This document shows positions 7,387 through 14,184 of a DNA stretch of 35,934 nt, piece by piece (positions within the stretch are counted from its first letter, which is position 1; every line of letters begins with the position of its first letter). The position numbers were made by a program, and so were the translations under genes. The DNA comes from Anaerolineales bacterium. Lineage in GTDB: Bacteria; Chloroflexota; Anaerolineae; Anaerolineales; UBA6663. The notes beneath the pieces were generated by a model. The model did not search any database. It was not told the DNA's origin and saw nothing but the letters and a program-made list of their open reading frames with translations. Location of the stretch: contig JADZEK010000175.1 in NCBI GenBank assembly GCA_020850595.1, positions 1-35,934 of the forward strand, read 5' to 3'.

Positions 7387-8550
7387 ATGCGTGACGTGGC
7401 AATCCTCGGGATCGGGCAGACGCCCATCGCCGAGCACTGGGAGAAGTCGCTGCGCGTGTTGGCGGGCGAGGCGGTGTTTGCCGCCCTGGCCGACGGCGGG
7501 CGCGAGCGGGTAGACGGGCTGTTCGTGGGCAACATGCTCTCCGGCCCGTTGAACCGACAGGAGAACCTGGGCGCGCTCATCAGCGACTGGGTGGGGCTGC
7601 GCGGGGTCGAGGCGGTGAAGATCGAGGCGGCTTGCGGGTCAGGCGGCGCGGCGCTGCGTGCGGGCCTCATGGCCGTCGGTTCCGGCGCGATGGAAAGCGC
7701 CCTGGTCGTCGGCGTGGAGAAGATGACCGAGACGGTCGGCCCGCAGACCACGGCCGCGCTGGCCACCGCCGCCGACGCCGACTGGGAAGCGGCCATGGGC
7801 CTGTCGTTCGTGGCCATCAACGCGTTGGTCATGCGGCGCTACCTGCACGAGTACGGCTGGCAGCACCACGACTTCGCGGCGTTCTCGATCAACGCGCACG
7901 CCAACGCGCTGCACAACCCAAATGCGCGCCTGCACGACGCCATCACCGCCAAGGACTACAGCCGTGCCCGCATGGTGGCCGACCCGATCAACCTGCTCGA
8001 CGCCTCGCCCATCGGCGACGGCGCGGCGGCGCTGCTGCTCGTGCCCGCCGAGCAGGTGACAGCGGGCGAGCGCGGCCGGCCGGTCATCACCATCGCCGCC
8101 TCGGCTTCGGCCACCGATTCGCTGGCCGTGCACGACCGGCGCGACCCGCTGTGGCTCTCGGCCGGCTACGAGAGCGCCCGCCGCGCCTACCAGCAGGCGG
8201 GCGTCGGCCCAACCGATATCCAGGTGTTCGAGCTGCACGACGCCTTCTCGATCATGGCGGCGCTGTCGCTGGAGGCTTGCGGTTTCGCCGAACGCGGCCA
8301 AGGCCCGCGGCTGGGGCTGGAGAACGCCATCGGCCTGACCGGGCGCGTGCCCATCGCCACGGGCGGCGGGCTAAAGGCGCGCGGCCACCCGGTGGGGGCG
8401 ACGGGCGTGTATCAGGTGCTGGAGGTGGCGCAGCAACTGCGCGGAGAGGCGGGCGCGGCCCAAATTCCCAGTCAGCCGCGGGTGGGCATGGCCCAAAACA
8501 TCGGCGGCAGCGGCGCCACGATCCTCACGCACATCTTGCGCGCCAATTAG
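7387..8550 (+). CDS. Thiolase-family acyl-CoA acyltransferase (SCP-x type)
   Basis: A 387-residue thiolase superfamily enzyme, expected to condense or cleave acyl-CoA thioesters in the cytosol. The nucleophile is C83 in EAACGSGG. H284 (ELHDAFS) and H334 (GHPVGATG) are the expected active-site histidines. The C-terminal CxG motif of classical thiolases is replaced by NIGGSG at 371-376, as in SCP-x-like and archaeal-type thiolases. Those often pair with a DUF35 OB-fold partner; none is adjacent here. The start is set by AAGGAG 9 nt upstream. The preceding 128 bp contain TACAAT at 7355-7360 without a clear -35. Beta-oxidation or a mevalonate-type acetoacetyl-CoA role are both possible. Confidence 0.85.
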   Translation: MRDVAILGIGQTPIAEHWEKSLRVLAGEAVFAALADGGRERVDGLFVGNMLSGPLNRQENLGALISDWVGLRGVEAVKIEAACGSGGAALRAGLMAVGSGAMESALVVGVEKMTETVGPQTTAALATAADADWEAAMGLSFVAINALVMRRYLHEYGWQHHDFAAFSINAHANALHNPNARLHDAITAKDYSRARMVADPINLLDASPIGDGAAALLLVPAEQVTAGERGRPVITIAASASATDSLAVHDRRDPLWLSAGYESARRAYQQAGVGPTDIQVFELHDAFSIMAALSLEACGFAERGQGPRLGLENAIGLTGRVPIATGGGLKARGHPVGATGVYQVLEVAQQLRGEAGAAQIPSQPRVGMAQNIGGSGATILTHILRAN

Positions 8551-8574
8551 CCACCCGGCTTCAGCCTTCCAGCC

Positions 8575-8603
8575 ACCGCCGCGCTCGCAGTGGGCGCGGC
8601 GGT
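8575..8603 (+). terminator. GC hairpin after the thiolase gene
   Basis: ACCGCCGCGC (8575-8584) pairs perfectly with GCGCGGCGGT (8594-8603) around a 9-nt loop. There is no U tract, so this is a candidate non-canonical terminator or RNA-stabilising hairpin, 25 nt after the stop codon. Confidence 0.5.
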
Positions 8604-8669
8604 AGGAGTCCCCGTTCGGCCTCGGCCCCGTTCTCAGCGCCCCGGCCCACCGTTTGGTTGGAGCCAGAT

Positions 8670-8698
8670 TTGACGCCCCATTTCGCTTGTGCTAAATT
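8670..8698 (+). promoter_or_regulatory. Sigma-70-type promoter of the LysM lipoprotein gene
   Basis: TTGACG (8670-8675), a 17-bp spacer, then TAAATT (8693-8698), with TG at 8690-8691 giving an extended -10. It is one of the two best -35/-10 pairs in the window. The predicted start near 8705 leaves a leader of about 90 nt. Confidence 0.7.
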
Positions 8699-8794
8699 GG
8701 AACAGGTGTATTAGCGTGCCGCTCCCAGCGAAACCTGGGCGGCGGGGCGTAAGCACTTAAGCAACCGAACGTCACTGGCTCACAGGAGGGTCAC

Positions 8795-9553
8795 ATGCTG
8801 AAACCCAACGCGGCGCGGCTGCGCTTCGTGCTCACCAGCCTGGTGGGCGCTGGGCTGCTGCTGGCAGCGTGTACCCGCTCGGCCAACCCCACCAACCTGC
8901 CGCCGACCAGCACCAACGGCGCGCTGGGTGAAACGCCCGGCGCGGTCAGCCCCGGCGGCGAGAACGCCACCATGGCCGCCATCGGCACCGAGGTCGCCAG
9001 CCAGCTCACCGCCACGGCCGTGGCGCTCTCGGGCGCGGGCGGCGGCGACGGTGAAGTGCCGGCCACCGAAACCCTGCCGCCCGTGGCGGGCGAGACGCAG
9101 ACGCCCTCGGCCGATGTGCTGCCCAGCGCCACCCAACCGCCGCCGCCCGAAGGGGCCACGCCCACCACCCCGCCGCCCGCGGGCGCGCCCTGCCCCAACC
9201 CCTACACCGTGCAACAGGGCGACTGGCTGTACAAGATCGCGCGTAACTGCGGCGTGTCGGTCGCGGCACTGACGGCCGCCAACCCCGGCATCAACCCCAA
9301 CGCGCTGAAGCCGGGCCAACTGTTGAACATGCCCGCGCAGGGCACCGGGGCCACGCCCGAGGCCGGCCCCGGCGGCGGGACGGGCACCGGCGCGGGCACG
9401 GCCACCTGCACCGGCACGCACACGGTCATCACCGGCGACAACCTGTTCCGGCTGGCCTATGCCTGCGGCCTGACGATTGAGCAACTGGCCGCCGCCAACA
9501 ACATCGTTTACCCGTACACCATTTATCCCGGCCAGGTGCTGGTCTACCCGTAA
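8795..9553 (+). CDS. LysM-domain lipoprotein
   Basis: A 252-residue secreted lipoprotein. A basic N-terminus and hydrophobic helix end in the lipobox LLAAC, giving lipidated C26. A disordered Thr/Pro/Gly-rich linker covers about 27-130. Two LysM peptidoglycan-binding domains follow at about 137-180 and 209-252. Each has one cysteine just before the domain and one inside it (C133/C152 and C205/C224, the same 19-residue spacing), suggesting one disulfide per LysM. No catalytic domain is present, so it likely anchors or organises the cell wall. The start is set by GGAGGG 5 nt upstream of the ATG, behind a strong promoter. Confidence 0.88.
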   Translation: MLKPNAARLRFVLTSLVGAGLLLAACTRSANPTNLPPTSTNGALGETPGAVSPGGENATMAAIGTEVASQLTATAVALSGAGGGDGEVPATETLPPVAGETQTPSADVLPSATQPPPPEGATPTTPPPAGAPCPNPYTVQQGDWLYKIARNCGVSVAALTAANPGINPNALKPGQLLNMPAQGTGATPEAGPGGGTGTGAGTATCTGTHTVITGDNLFRLAYACGLTIEQLAAANNIVYPYTIYPGQVLVYP

Positions 9554-9566
9554 CCGGCCGCCTGTT

Positions 9567-9575
9567 TGCTAAACT
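9567..9575 (+). promoter_or_regulatory. Extended -10 element before the Nudix gene
   Basis: TGCTAAACT matches TGnTAnnnT. The predicted start near 9582 would fall inside the left arm of the hairpin at 9577-9612. No -35 is evident. Confidence 0.4.
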
Positions 9576-9576
9576 A

Positions 9577-9612
9577 GCCGGGGCGCAGCCCACCACGCGG
9601 CTGCGCCCCGGC
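9577..9612 (+). terminator. Perfect 14-bp hairpin between LysM and Nudix genes
   Basis: GCCGGGGCGCAGCC (9577-9590) pairs fully with GGCTGCGCCCCGGC (9599-9612) around an 8-nt loop. No U tract follows. It could end the LysM transcript; alternatively it folds in the Nudix leader, 16 nt before its ATG. Confidence 0.55.
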
Positions 9613-9628
9613 CCATTAAAGAGGACCC

Positions 9629-10165
9629 ATGTCTGTCAAACAGCACACGTCAACCATGCGTTTTTGGAGCCCGACCTTTCAGCTGCGCCAGGAGGAGGTC
9701 GAACTGAAGCCGGGCCGTATCACCACGCTCAACATCGTGAACCACCCGGACGCGGTGACGATATTGCCGGTGGACGCGCAAGGCAAAGTGATCTTCATTA
9801 AACAATATCGCCACCCGGCCAAGCAGACGCTGCTGGAGCTGCCGGCGGGCACGCTGGAGGGCCAGGAAGCGCCGGAAGCGGCCGCGCAGCGCGAACTGCA
9901 AGAGGAAATCGGCATGAAGGCCGACAAGCTGGAGGAGATCGCCAGCTTTTACCTGGCCCCCGGCTACAGCACCGAGCTGATGCATGTGTTCCTGGCGACC
10001 GGCCTGAAGGCCTCCCGCCTGCCGCAGGATGAAGATGAGGTGATTGAACTCGCGCCGCTGCCGGTCAGCGAGGCGCTGGCGAAGGCGGTCGCCGGCGAGC
10101 TAAAGGACGCGAAGAGTCTGGCGGCGGTGCTGCTGGCGGCCAAGCGCCTGGGCTGGGCGGGGTAG
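9629..10165 (+). CDS. Nudix hydrolase, ADP-ribose pyrophosphatase type
   Basis: A 178-residue cytosolic hydrolase of the ADP-ribose pyrophosphatase (NudF-like) group, which would split ADP-ribose or similar sugar nucleotides to AMP and a sugar phosphate. The Nudix box is complete: G74, E80, R88-E89-L90, E92-E93, G95-M96. The flanking motif IKQYRHP (57-63), LELPAG before the box and FYLAPGYSTE after it fit the ADPRase subfamily. An AAGAGG sequence lies 5 nt upstream of the ATG. Nothing in the neighbours specifies the substrate. Confidence 0.88.
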   Translation: MSVKQHTSTMRFWSPTFQLRQEEVELKPGRITTLNIVNHPDAVTILPVDAQGKVIFIKQYRHPAKQTLLELPAGTLEGQEAPEAAAQRELQEEIGMKADKLEEIASFYLAPGYSTELMHVFLATGLKASRLPQDEDEVIELAPLPVSEALAKAVAGELKDAKSLAAVLLAAKRLGWAG

Positions 10166-10188
10166 GCGGTCAGCACACGCTAATCCGC

Positions 10189-10203
10189 GCCCGGCCGCCG
10201 GGC
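10189..10203 (+). terminator. Small GC hairpin after the Nudix gene
   Basis: GCCCGG (10189-10194) and CCGGGC (10198-10203) form a short stem with a 3-nt loop 24 nt after the stop codon. There is no U tract, so terminator function is uncertain. The rest of 10166-10330 shows nothing else clear, apart from a lone TTGACA at 10310-10315 without a matching -10. Confidence 0.3.
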
Positions 10204-10330
10204 TGAAGCCAACCGTGAGCGCGATAACCATTCGTTCGGCGGCTTTTTAGCGGTTCACCGGCCAATCGTCGCGAGCGGCGGCTGCCCCTGAGGCCGTTTC
10301 TACTTTGGGTTGACACTTGGATTCTTGCCC

Positions 10331-10359
10331 TTGAGGAAAGGCCCCCGGGCTGTTATAAT
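10331..10359 (+). promoter_or_regulatory. Strong promoter of rplS
   Basis: TTGAGG (10331-10336), 17-bp spacer, TATAAT (10354-10359) with an upstream TG giving an extended -10. This is a near-consensus housekeeping promoter, as expected for a ribosomal protein gene. Leader length is about 63 nt. Confidence 0.8.
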
Positions 10360-10428
10360 CTAGCCCGCTTGCCGCCCAGCGGTTCGGGGCGGCAGAATTT
10401 TGCACCGCTAGCCATAGGAATTCCGACC

Positions 10429-10785
10429 ATGCCCGACCTCCTCAAGGCTGTTGCCGCCCCCGTGAACGAGAAAATCCCCGAGATCAAGCCGGGCGACAGC
10501 GTCAGCGTCCACGTGCGCATCGTGGAAGGCAACAAAGAGCGCGTCCAAGAGTTTAAAGGCACCATCATCCGCCTGCGCAAGGGCGGCAACGATGCCAACT
10601 TCACCGTGCGCCGGCTGGCCTCGCACGGCATCGGTGTCGAGCGCACGTTCTTGCTGCGCTCGCCGCGCATCGAAAAGATCGAGGTCTTCCGCAGCGCCAA
10701 GGTGCGCCGCGCCCAACTCTACTACCTGCGCGATCTGCGCGGCAAGGCCGCCCGCCTGAAGGAGAAGCGCCGCGCCACCGCCTAA
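10429..10785 (+). CDS. rplS: 50S ribosomal protein L19
   Basis: A 118-residue protein matching the usual 115-120 residues of bL19, which lies at the 30S-50S interface. Family features are IPEIKPGDSVSVHVRI, RVQEFKGTIIRLRKGG, the FTVRRLASHGIGVERTF signature and KVRRAQLYYLRDLRGKAARLKE. The ATG at 10429 follows AGGAA by 8 nt. An earlier in-frame TTG lies at the predicted transcription start and is rejected. The gene is monocistronic here, with its own promoter and terminator, without the usual trmD or lepB/rnhB neighbours. Confidence 0.97.
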   Translation: MPDLLKAVAAPVNEKIPEIKPGDSVSVHVRIVEGNKERVQEFKGTIIRLRKGGNDANFTVRRLASHGIGVERTFLLRSPRIEKIEVFRSAKVRRAQLYYLRDLRGKAARLKEKRRATA

Positions 10786-10794
10786 CCGGCGGCC

Positions 10795-10813
10795 GGTCGC
10801 CCCGCTGGCGACC
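10795..10813 (+). terminator. 7-bp hairpin after rplS
   Basis: GGTCGCC (10795-10801) pairs with GGCGACC (10807-10813) around CCGCT, immediately upstream of the stronger intrinsic terminator. Confidence 0.4.
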
Positions 10814-10829
10814 GTAACCTAATACACGT

Positions 10830-10871
10830 CAAACGGCGCAGACCTAAGTGTCTGCGCCGTTTGCATTTTTT
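10830..10871 (+). terminator. Intrinsic terminator of rplS
   Basis: CAAACGGCGCAGAC (10830-10843) and GTCTGCGCCGTTTG (10850-10863) form a perfect 14-bp stem with a 6-nt loop, followed by CATTTTTT. This is the clearest rho-independent terminator in the window and marks the left edge of the AT-richer island. Confidence 0.93.
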
Positions 10872-10952
10872 GAGTCCGATATCTTAGAAAATCTGGTCTA
10901 TACTTTAAGCGTAGGCATATATGGTAAACATAACACCCTGAACACCTTGCGA

Positions 10953-11774
10953 ATGCAGACGACCATCGTCAAACCTTTCATCAAGTGGGCAGGCGGCAAG
11001 CGCGGACTAGTTCCTGAAATCAGGCGTTTGCTACCTGCCAAATACGGTCGCTACCTTGAACCCTTTCTAGGAGGAGGAGCGGTTGCATTGGCATTGAACT
11101 CGCGTCCAATGTACCTCAACGATATTAACGAAGAACTCATTAATGCCTACCTCGTCATTAGGAATAACCTTGAGCAACTCATACTGATCCTAGATGGGCA
11201 TCAGTCCGCCCATAGCGAATCTTACTTTTACGCAATTCGAGACGTTGAGCCAGCTTTACTGACGTCAATTGAACGCGCGGGCCGATTCATTTATCTGAAC
11301 AAGACAGCTTTCAACGGCTTGTATCGCGTCAATAGACGGGGTGAATTTAACGTGCCCTTTGGCAATTACAAGAACCCAATCCTGTATGAGCGCGAAAATC
11401 TCGAAGCCTTATCATCCTTTCTGATTGGAGTTTACCTAAGCTGTCAAGACTATGCCGAATTTCTAGAACTGCATGCACAAGTTGACGATGTTATCTACCT
11501 GGACCCACCATATCAGCCCATTGGGAAGTATTCAGACTTTAAGCGCTATACTAAAAACCAGTTTGGCGAACAAGATCAGAGAAAGCTCGCAAGGATATTT
11601 GACAAGCTAGCTAATCTGGGCGCCTACCCTATACTCAGCAATTCATATTCGGAGCTTGTGCTAGAGCTCTATCGGCATCATGTAATTACGGTGGTGGATT
11701 CTAATAGAGCGATCAACAAGAATGCGGCTGGCCGTGGGCCTGTTCGCGAAGTGATCGTAACCCCAAGATCCTGA
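10953..11774 (+). CDS. DNA adenine methyltransferase, Dam/D12 class (M1)
   Basis: A 273-residue alpha-class N6-adenine methyltransferase using S-adenosylmethionine. Motif X is FIKWAGGKR (9-17), motif I is EPFLGGGAVAL (36-46), and catalytic motif IV is DPPY beginning at D184 (YLDPPYQPIG). The region between motifs I and IV would recognise the target. The ATG at 10953 is chosen; upstream in-frame codons run back into the rplS terminator. No clear Shine-Dalgarno is present. TATACT at 10899-10904 is a possible -10. The second methylase starts 2 bp after the stop. Paired with it and the nuclease, it should protect one strand of an asymmetric site (inference). Confidence 0.9.
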   Translation: MQTTIVKPFIKWAGGKRGLVPEIRRLLPAKYGRYLEPFLGGGAVALALNSRPMYLNDINEELINAYLVIRNNLEQLILILDGHQSAHSESYFYAIRDVEPALLTSIERAGRFIYLNKTAFNGLYRVNRRGEFNVPFGNYKNPILYERENLEALSSFLIGVYLSCQDYAEFLELHAQVDDVIYLDPPYQPIGKYSDFKRYTKNQFGEQDQRKLARIFDKLANLGAYPILSNSYSELVLELYRHHVITVVDSNRAINKNAAGRGPVREVIVTPRS

Positions 11775-11776
11775 CA

Positions 11777-12847
11777 ATGGCCTTCCACGGACCAGCCAGT
11801 GTCAATGACAGCACTATTGACAAGCAACTCTCATTGTTTCCTTCCTCCCGCTATATGGGAAGCAAACAGGCGATACTTCCGTTTCTGTTTAAGACCTTCA
11901 GCAAGCTGGAGTTTTCGAGTGCACTAGACGGATTTAGCGGGAGCAGCGCGGTCAGTTATTTGCTGAAAACAATGAACAAGCAAGTAACAAGCAACGACTT
12001 CTCTCGTTTTTGCTATCACACCGCCGATGCGCTTGTCGCTAATAATCATATAACACTGAACAAACGTGACATTGCCGGTTTATTGGCTGCCAATTCCAAC
12101 GCAGCGGACTTCATACAATCAAACTTCGCTGACCTATACTTCGCGGATGATGACAACCGATGGTTGGATAACGTTACCGCAAACATTCGCAACTTAAAAA
12201 ACCCAACCAAACAATCCCTGGCCTACGCTGCACTAGCGCGTGCCTGCCTGCGGAAGAGGCCTCGCGGCGTTTTTACATACACTGGCCTCAGGTATGACGA
12301 CGGTCGTCGCGACCTTCAGCTTTCACTTTCTGAGCAGTTCAAAATAGCATTGGATATCATCAACTCGGCAGTCTTCAATAATGGCTGCCCCAATCTAGCA
12401 ACCAATGAGGATATTTTCGCACTAGAAACGGCTGCCGAATACGATCTCATATATATTGATACGCCCTATGTATCGCCGCACAGTGACAACGACTATTGGC
12501 GAAGATATCACTTCGTGGAAGGGCTAACTCGATACTGGAACGGGCTTGAGATCCTTCAACAAACAAGCACTAAGAAATTCCGGAGGATACCCAGCGCTTT
12601 TGATTCCAAGGCCACAGTTCACAGGGGTTTTGAACGACTGTTTGACAAGTATAACCAGAGCATTATCGTGGTTTCCTATTCATCCAATGGAATTCCGTCG
12701 AAGGAAGAGTTGGCATCTCTCCTTCGGCGATACAAAAGAAGAGTCACCGTAACCGAAGTTGATCACCGCTATTCGTTTGGAACGCACGCGCATAAGCGCC
12801 AGAGCAATCAGAATAGCGTAAAGGAGTACTTATTTGTTGGTCAATAG
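11777..12847 (+). CDS. DNA adenine methyltransferase with DTPY motif (M2)
   Basis: A 356-residue second adenine methyltransferase of the same broad class. Motif X is RYMGSKQ (25-31), motif I is DGFSGSSAVS (51-60), and motif IV reads DTPY from D228 (LIYIDTPYVSP) rather than DPPY. The charged segment ARACLRKRPRGVF and the long middle region have no counterpart in M1, so it is a divergent enzyme and not a recent duplicate. Its start lies 2 bp after the M1 stop, implying coupled translation. Two different adenine methylases beside one nuclease are typical of type IIS systems, where each methylates one strand of an asymmetric site. A 218-bp insertion follows, 38 bp after the stop. Confidence 0.83.
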   Translation: MAFHGPASVNDSTIDKQLSLFPSSRYMGSKQAILPFLFKTFSKLEFSSALDGFSGSSAVSYLLKTMNKQVTSNDFSRFCYHTADALVANNHITLNKRDIAGLLAANSNAADFIQSNFADLYFADDDNRWLDNVTANIRNLKNPTKQSLAYAALARACLRKRPRGVFTYTGLRYDDGRRDLQLSLSEQFKIALDIINSAVFNNGCPNLATNEDIFALETAAEYDLIYIDTPYVSPHSDNDYWRRYHFVEGLTRYWNGLEILQQTSTKKFRRIPSAFDSKATVHRGFERLFDKYNQSIIVVSYSSNGIPSKEELASLLRRYKRRVTVTEVDHRYSFGTHAHKRQSNQNSVKEYLFVGQ

Positions 12848-12885
12848 CCAAGTTGGTCACGATTCCTGCTAGTTGTGAATACAAG

Positions 12886-13103
12886 CGGATCGTTCGCTTA
12901 AATTTCAACGGCTTCCGAGATTTGTTCGGAATGGCCTAGTTTTCCAGCGGATTCCGTGATCGGCCACTCGGCTCCAGACATTATGTCTCTAGACTGAGTT
13001 GCGGTTGCCGGCGGCAACGTGGCCGCCAAACAGCGAAATGTGCTTGTTTTATAGGCATTTCCGCGAATCTCTGGTTGGCGGTATTTTTTAAGCGAACGAT
13101 CCG
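12886..13103. mobile_element. MITE-like element, 218 bp
   Basis: The ends are perfect 17-bp inverted repeats: CGGATCGTTCGCTTAAA at 12886-12902 and its reverse complement at 13087-13103. Directly outside both ends is the 6-bp direct repeat TACAAG (12880-12885 and 13104-13109), a target-site duplication. The interior has no open frame of useful length, so it is non-autonomous. Removing the element plus one TACAAG would leave 47 nt between the methylase stop and the nuclease start. The right-hand duplication supplies the AAG of the nuclease gene's AAGGGG ribosome-binding site. Family cannot be assigned from this window. Confidence 0.85.
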
Positions 13104-13118
13104 TACAAGGGGCTAAGA

Positions 13119-14147
13119 ATGCTTATTTCAAGTTCCAACATACCGCAAGCCGATTCCCTGGAAGACGTCTTAGCGGTTGCGATTGCTGTACATCGAGGCG
13201 CCCGCTCCTTTCAGGAGATCGCCGCAGCCATTCATAAGGTTGAAAGGCAGGGGCGATACTACCGTAAGTCTGCTGAACTTATAGGACTTATCACAAATGA
13301 TAACAATCAATCTCAACTGACTGACCTGGGGCTAAGGATAGCTACTGCGCGATCTACTAACAAGCGCGAGCTGGCGCTGAACGCGGTTCTCGGTCTTGAG
13401 TTAATCCGTCGGGTTGTGTTTTTCCTTGATCTCCATCCTGATGGAGTAAGCCGTATTGCGCTAGAAGATTTCATCGGGAGTGTAACGCAACACGTAGGCC
13501 CCAGTATGATCCCGAGGCGGGTCAGCACCGTCATTAGTTGGCTAACAACACTCAATTTACTCGAGCGCATGCCAGATGAGAGCTTGAGGTTAGTCGCTCA
13601 GACAGATCTACGCCCCAAGCAGGTTGAAGTCAAGGATATCATCGAACCACTTATTCCTCGGCAACACCCTTTAGCCGACTACGCTACTGTAGAGCAGCGC
13701 GTTACAACCGCTAGGCCAGCTATAAGTGTGCTACTAAATGATGTAGCCAGAGAACGGGCAAATAAAGCGCACCGTCAACTTGTAAATCTCGTTGCAACCC
13801 GGTTACGAGGATCTGGCGCAATTCCGCGTAGCAACCCATTGATTGACTTGTCGGCCCAGGTAGAGGACGTGCCCCTGATATTTGAGATGAAGTCCACTAC
13901 GCAGGTTAATGCCCACAACCAAGTACGCCGGGCAATCAGCCAGTTATATGAGTATAGGTATCTTCAGAATCTGCCCGATGCCCGACTGGTCATTGTTATT
14001 GAGTTGCCACTGCACAATTCAGTGGCGTGGATGAAGAGATACCTTGAGGAAGACCGGCAGATAAGCCTCATCTGGAATGGCAAAAATGAGCTCCATGCAG
14101 ACCGCGCTACGCGCGATGCATTGCCATATCTTGGCCTAGGAGCCTAG
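13119..14147 (+). CDS. Putative type II restriction endonuclease, PD-(D/E)XK
   Basis: A 342-residue protein with no family I can name. Residues about 14-75 and 95-160 look like two winged-helix units (first ending QLTDLGLRIA; second with PRRVSTVISWLTTLNLLERM). The C-terminal part carries a PD-(D/E)XK nuclease signature: helix ERANKAHRQLVNLVATRL with E212, then PLID with D243, and IFEMKS with E256 and K258, followed by a helix QVRRAISQLYEYRYL. DNA-binding domains plus a nuclease beside two methylases suggest a restriction enzyme cutting an asymmetric site. AAGGGG lies 6 nt before the ATG at 13119. The upstream MITE-like insertion has separated it from the methylase operon, so its expression may now be independent or lost. 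Confidence 0.7.
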   Translation: MLISSSNIPQADSLEDVLAVAIAVHRGARSFQEIAAAIHKVERQGRYYRKSAELIGLITNDNNQSQLTDLGLRIATARSTNKRELALNAVLGLELIRRVVFFLDLHPDGVSRIALEDFIGSVTQHVGPSMIPRRVSTVISWLTTLNLLERMPDESLRLVAQTDLRPKQVEVKDIIEPLIPRQHPLADYATVEQRVTTARPAISVLLNDVARERANKAHRQLVNLVATRLRGSGAIPRSNPLIDLSAQVEDVPLIFEMKSTTQVNAHNQVRRAISQLYEYRYLQNLPDARLVIVIELPLHNSVAWMKRYLEEDRQISLIWNGKNELHADRATRDALPYLGLGA

Positions 14148-14184
14148 GCAATAGCAACGCTGCCTGTGGAGTTCACTGGAAACC

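Larger units (their letters stand above)
10872..14150. other. AT-richer restriction-modification island
   Basis: Base composition falls visibly to around 45-50 % GC between the rplS terminator and the amidotransferase gene, and AT-ending codons become common. The island carries two adenine methyltransferases, a PD-(D/E)XK protein and a MITE-like element. No integrase, tRNA or long flanking repeats mark its ends. Acquisition by transfer is inferred from composition and content. Confidence 0.75.

Noticed and set aside
10200..10216. GGCTGAAGCCAACC-like sequence here and near 7273 as a REP family
   Set aside because: Only two short, imperfect occurrences are visible; not enough to claim a repeat class.
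10369..10428. Upstream TTG start for rplS
   Set aside because: It sits at the predicted transcription start, adds residues not found in L19, and the ATG at 10429 has a ribosome-binding site.
10848..10952. A longer first methylase starting near 10848
   Set aside because: It would begin inside the rplS terminator, and the extra 35 residues do not resemble the family; the methylase core starts directly after the ATG at 10953.
12886..13103. The long inverted repeat as a controller (C-box) operator of the restriction system
   Set aside because: The arms are over 180 bp apart and bounded by a 6-bp direct duplication, which is the signature of an inserted element; no controller protein gene is present.
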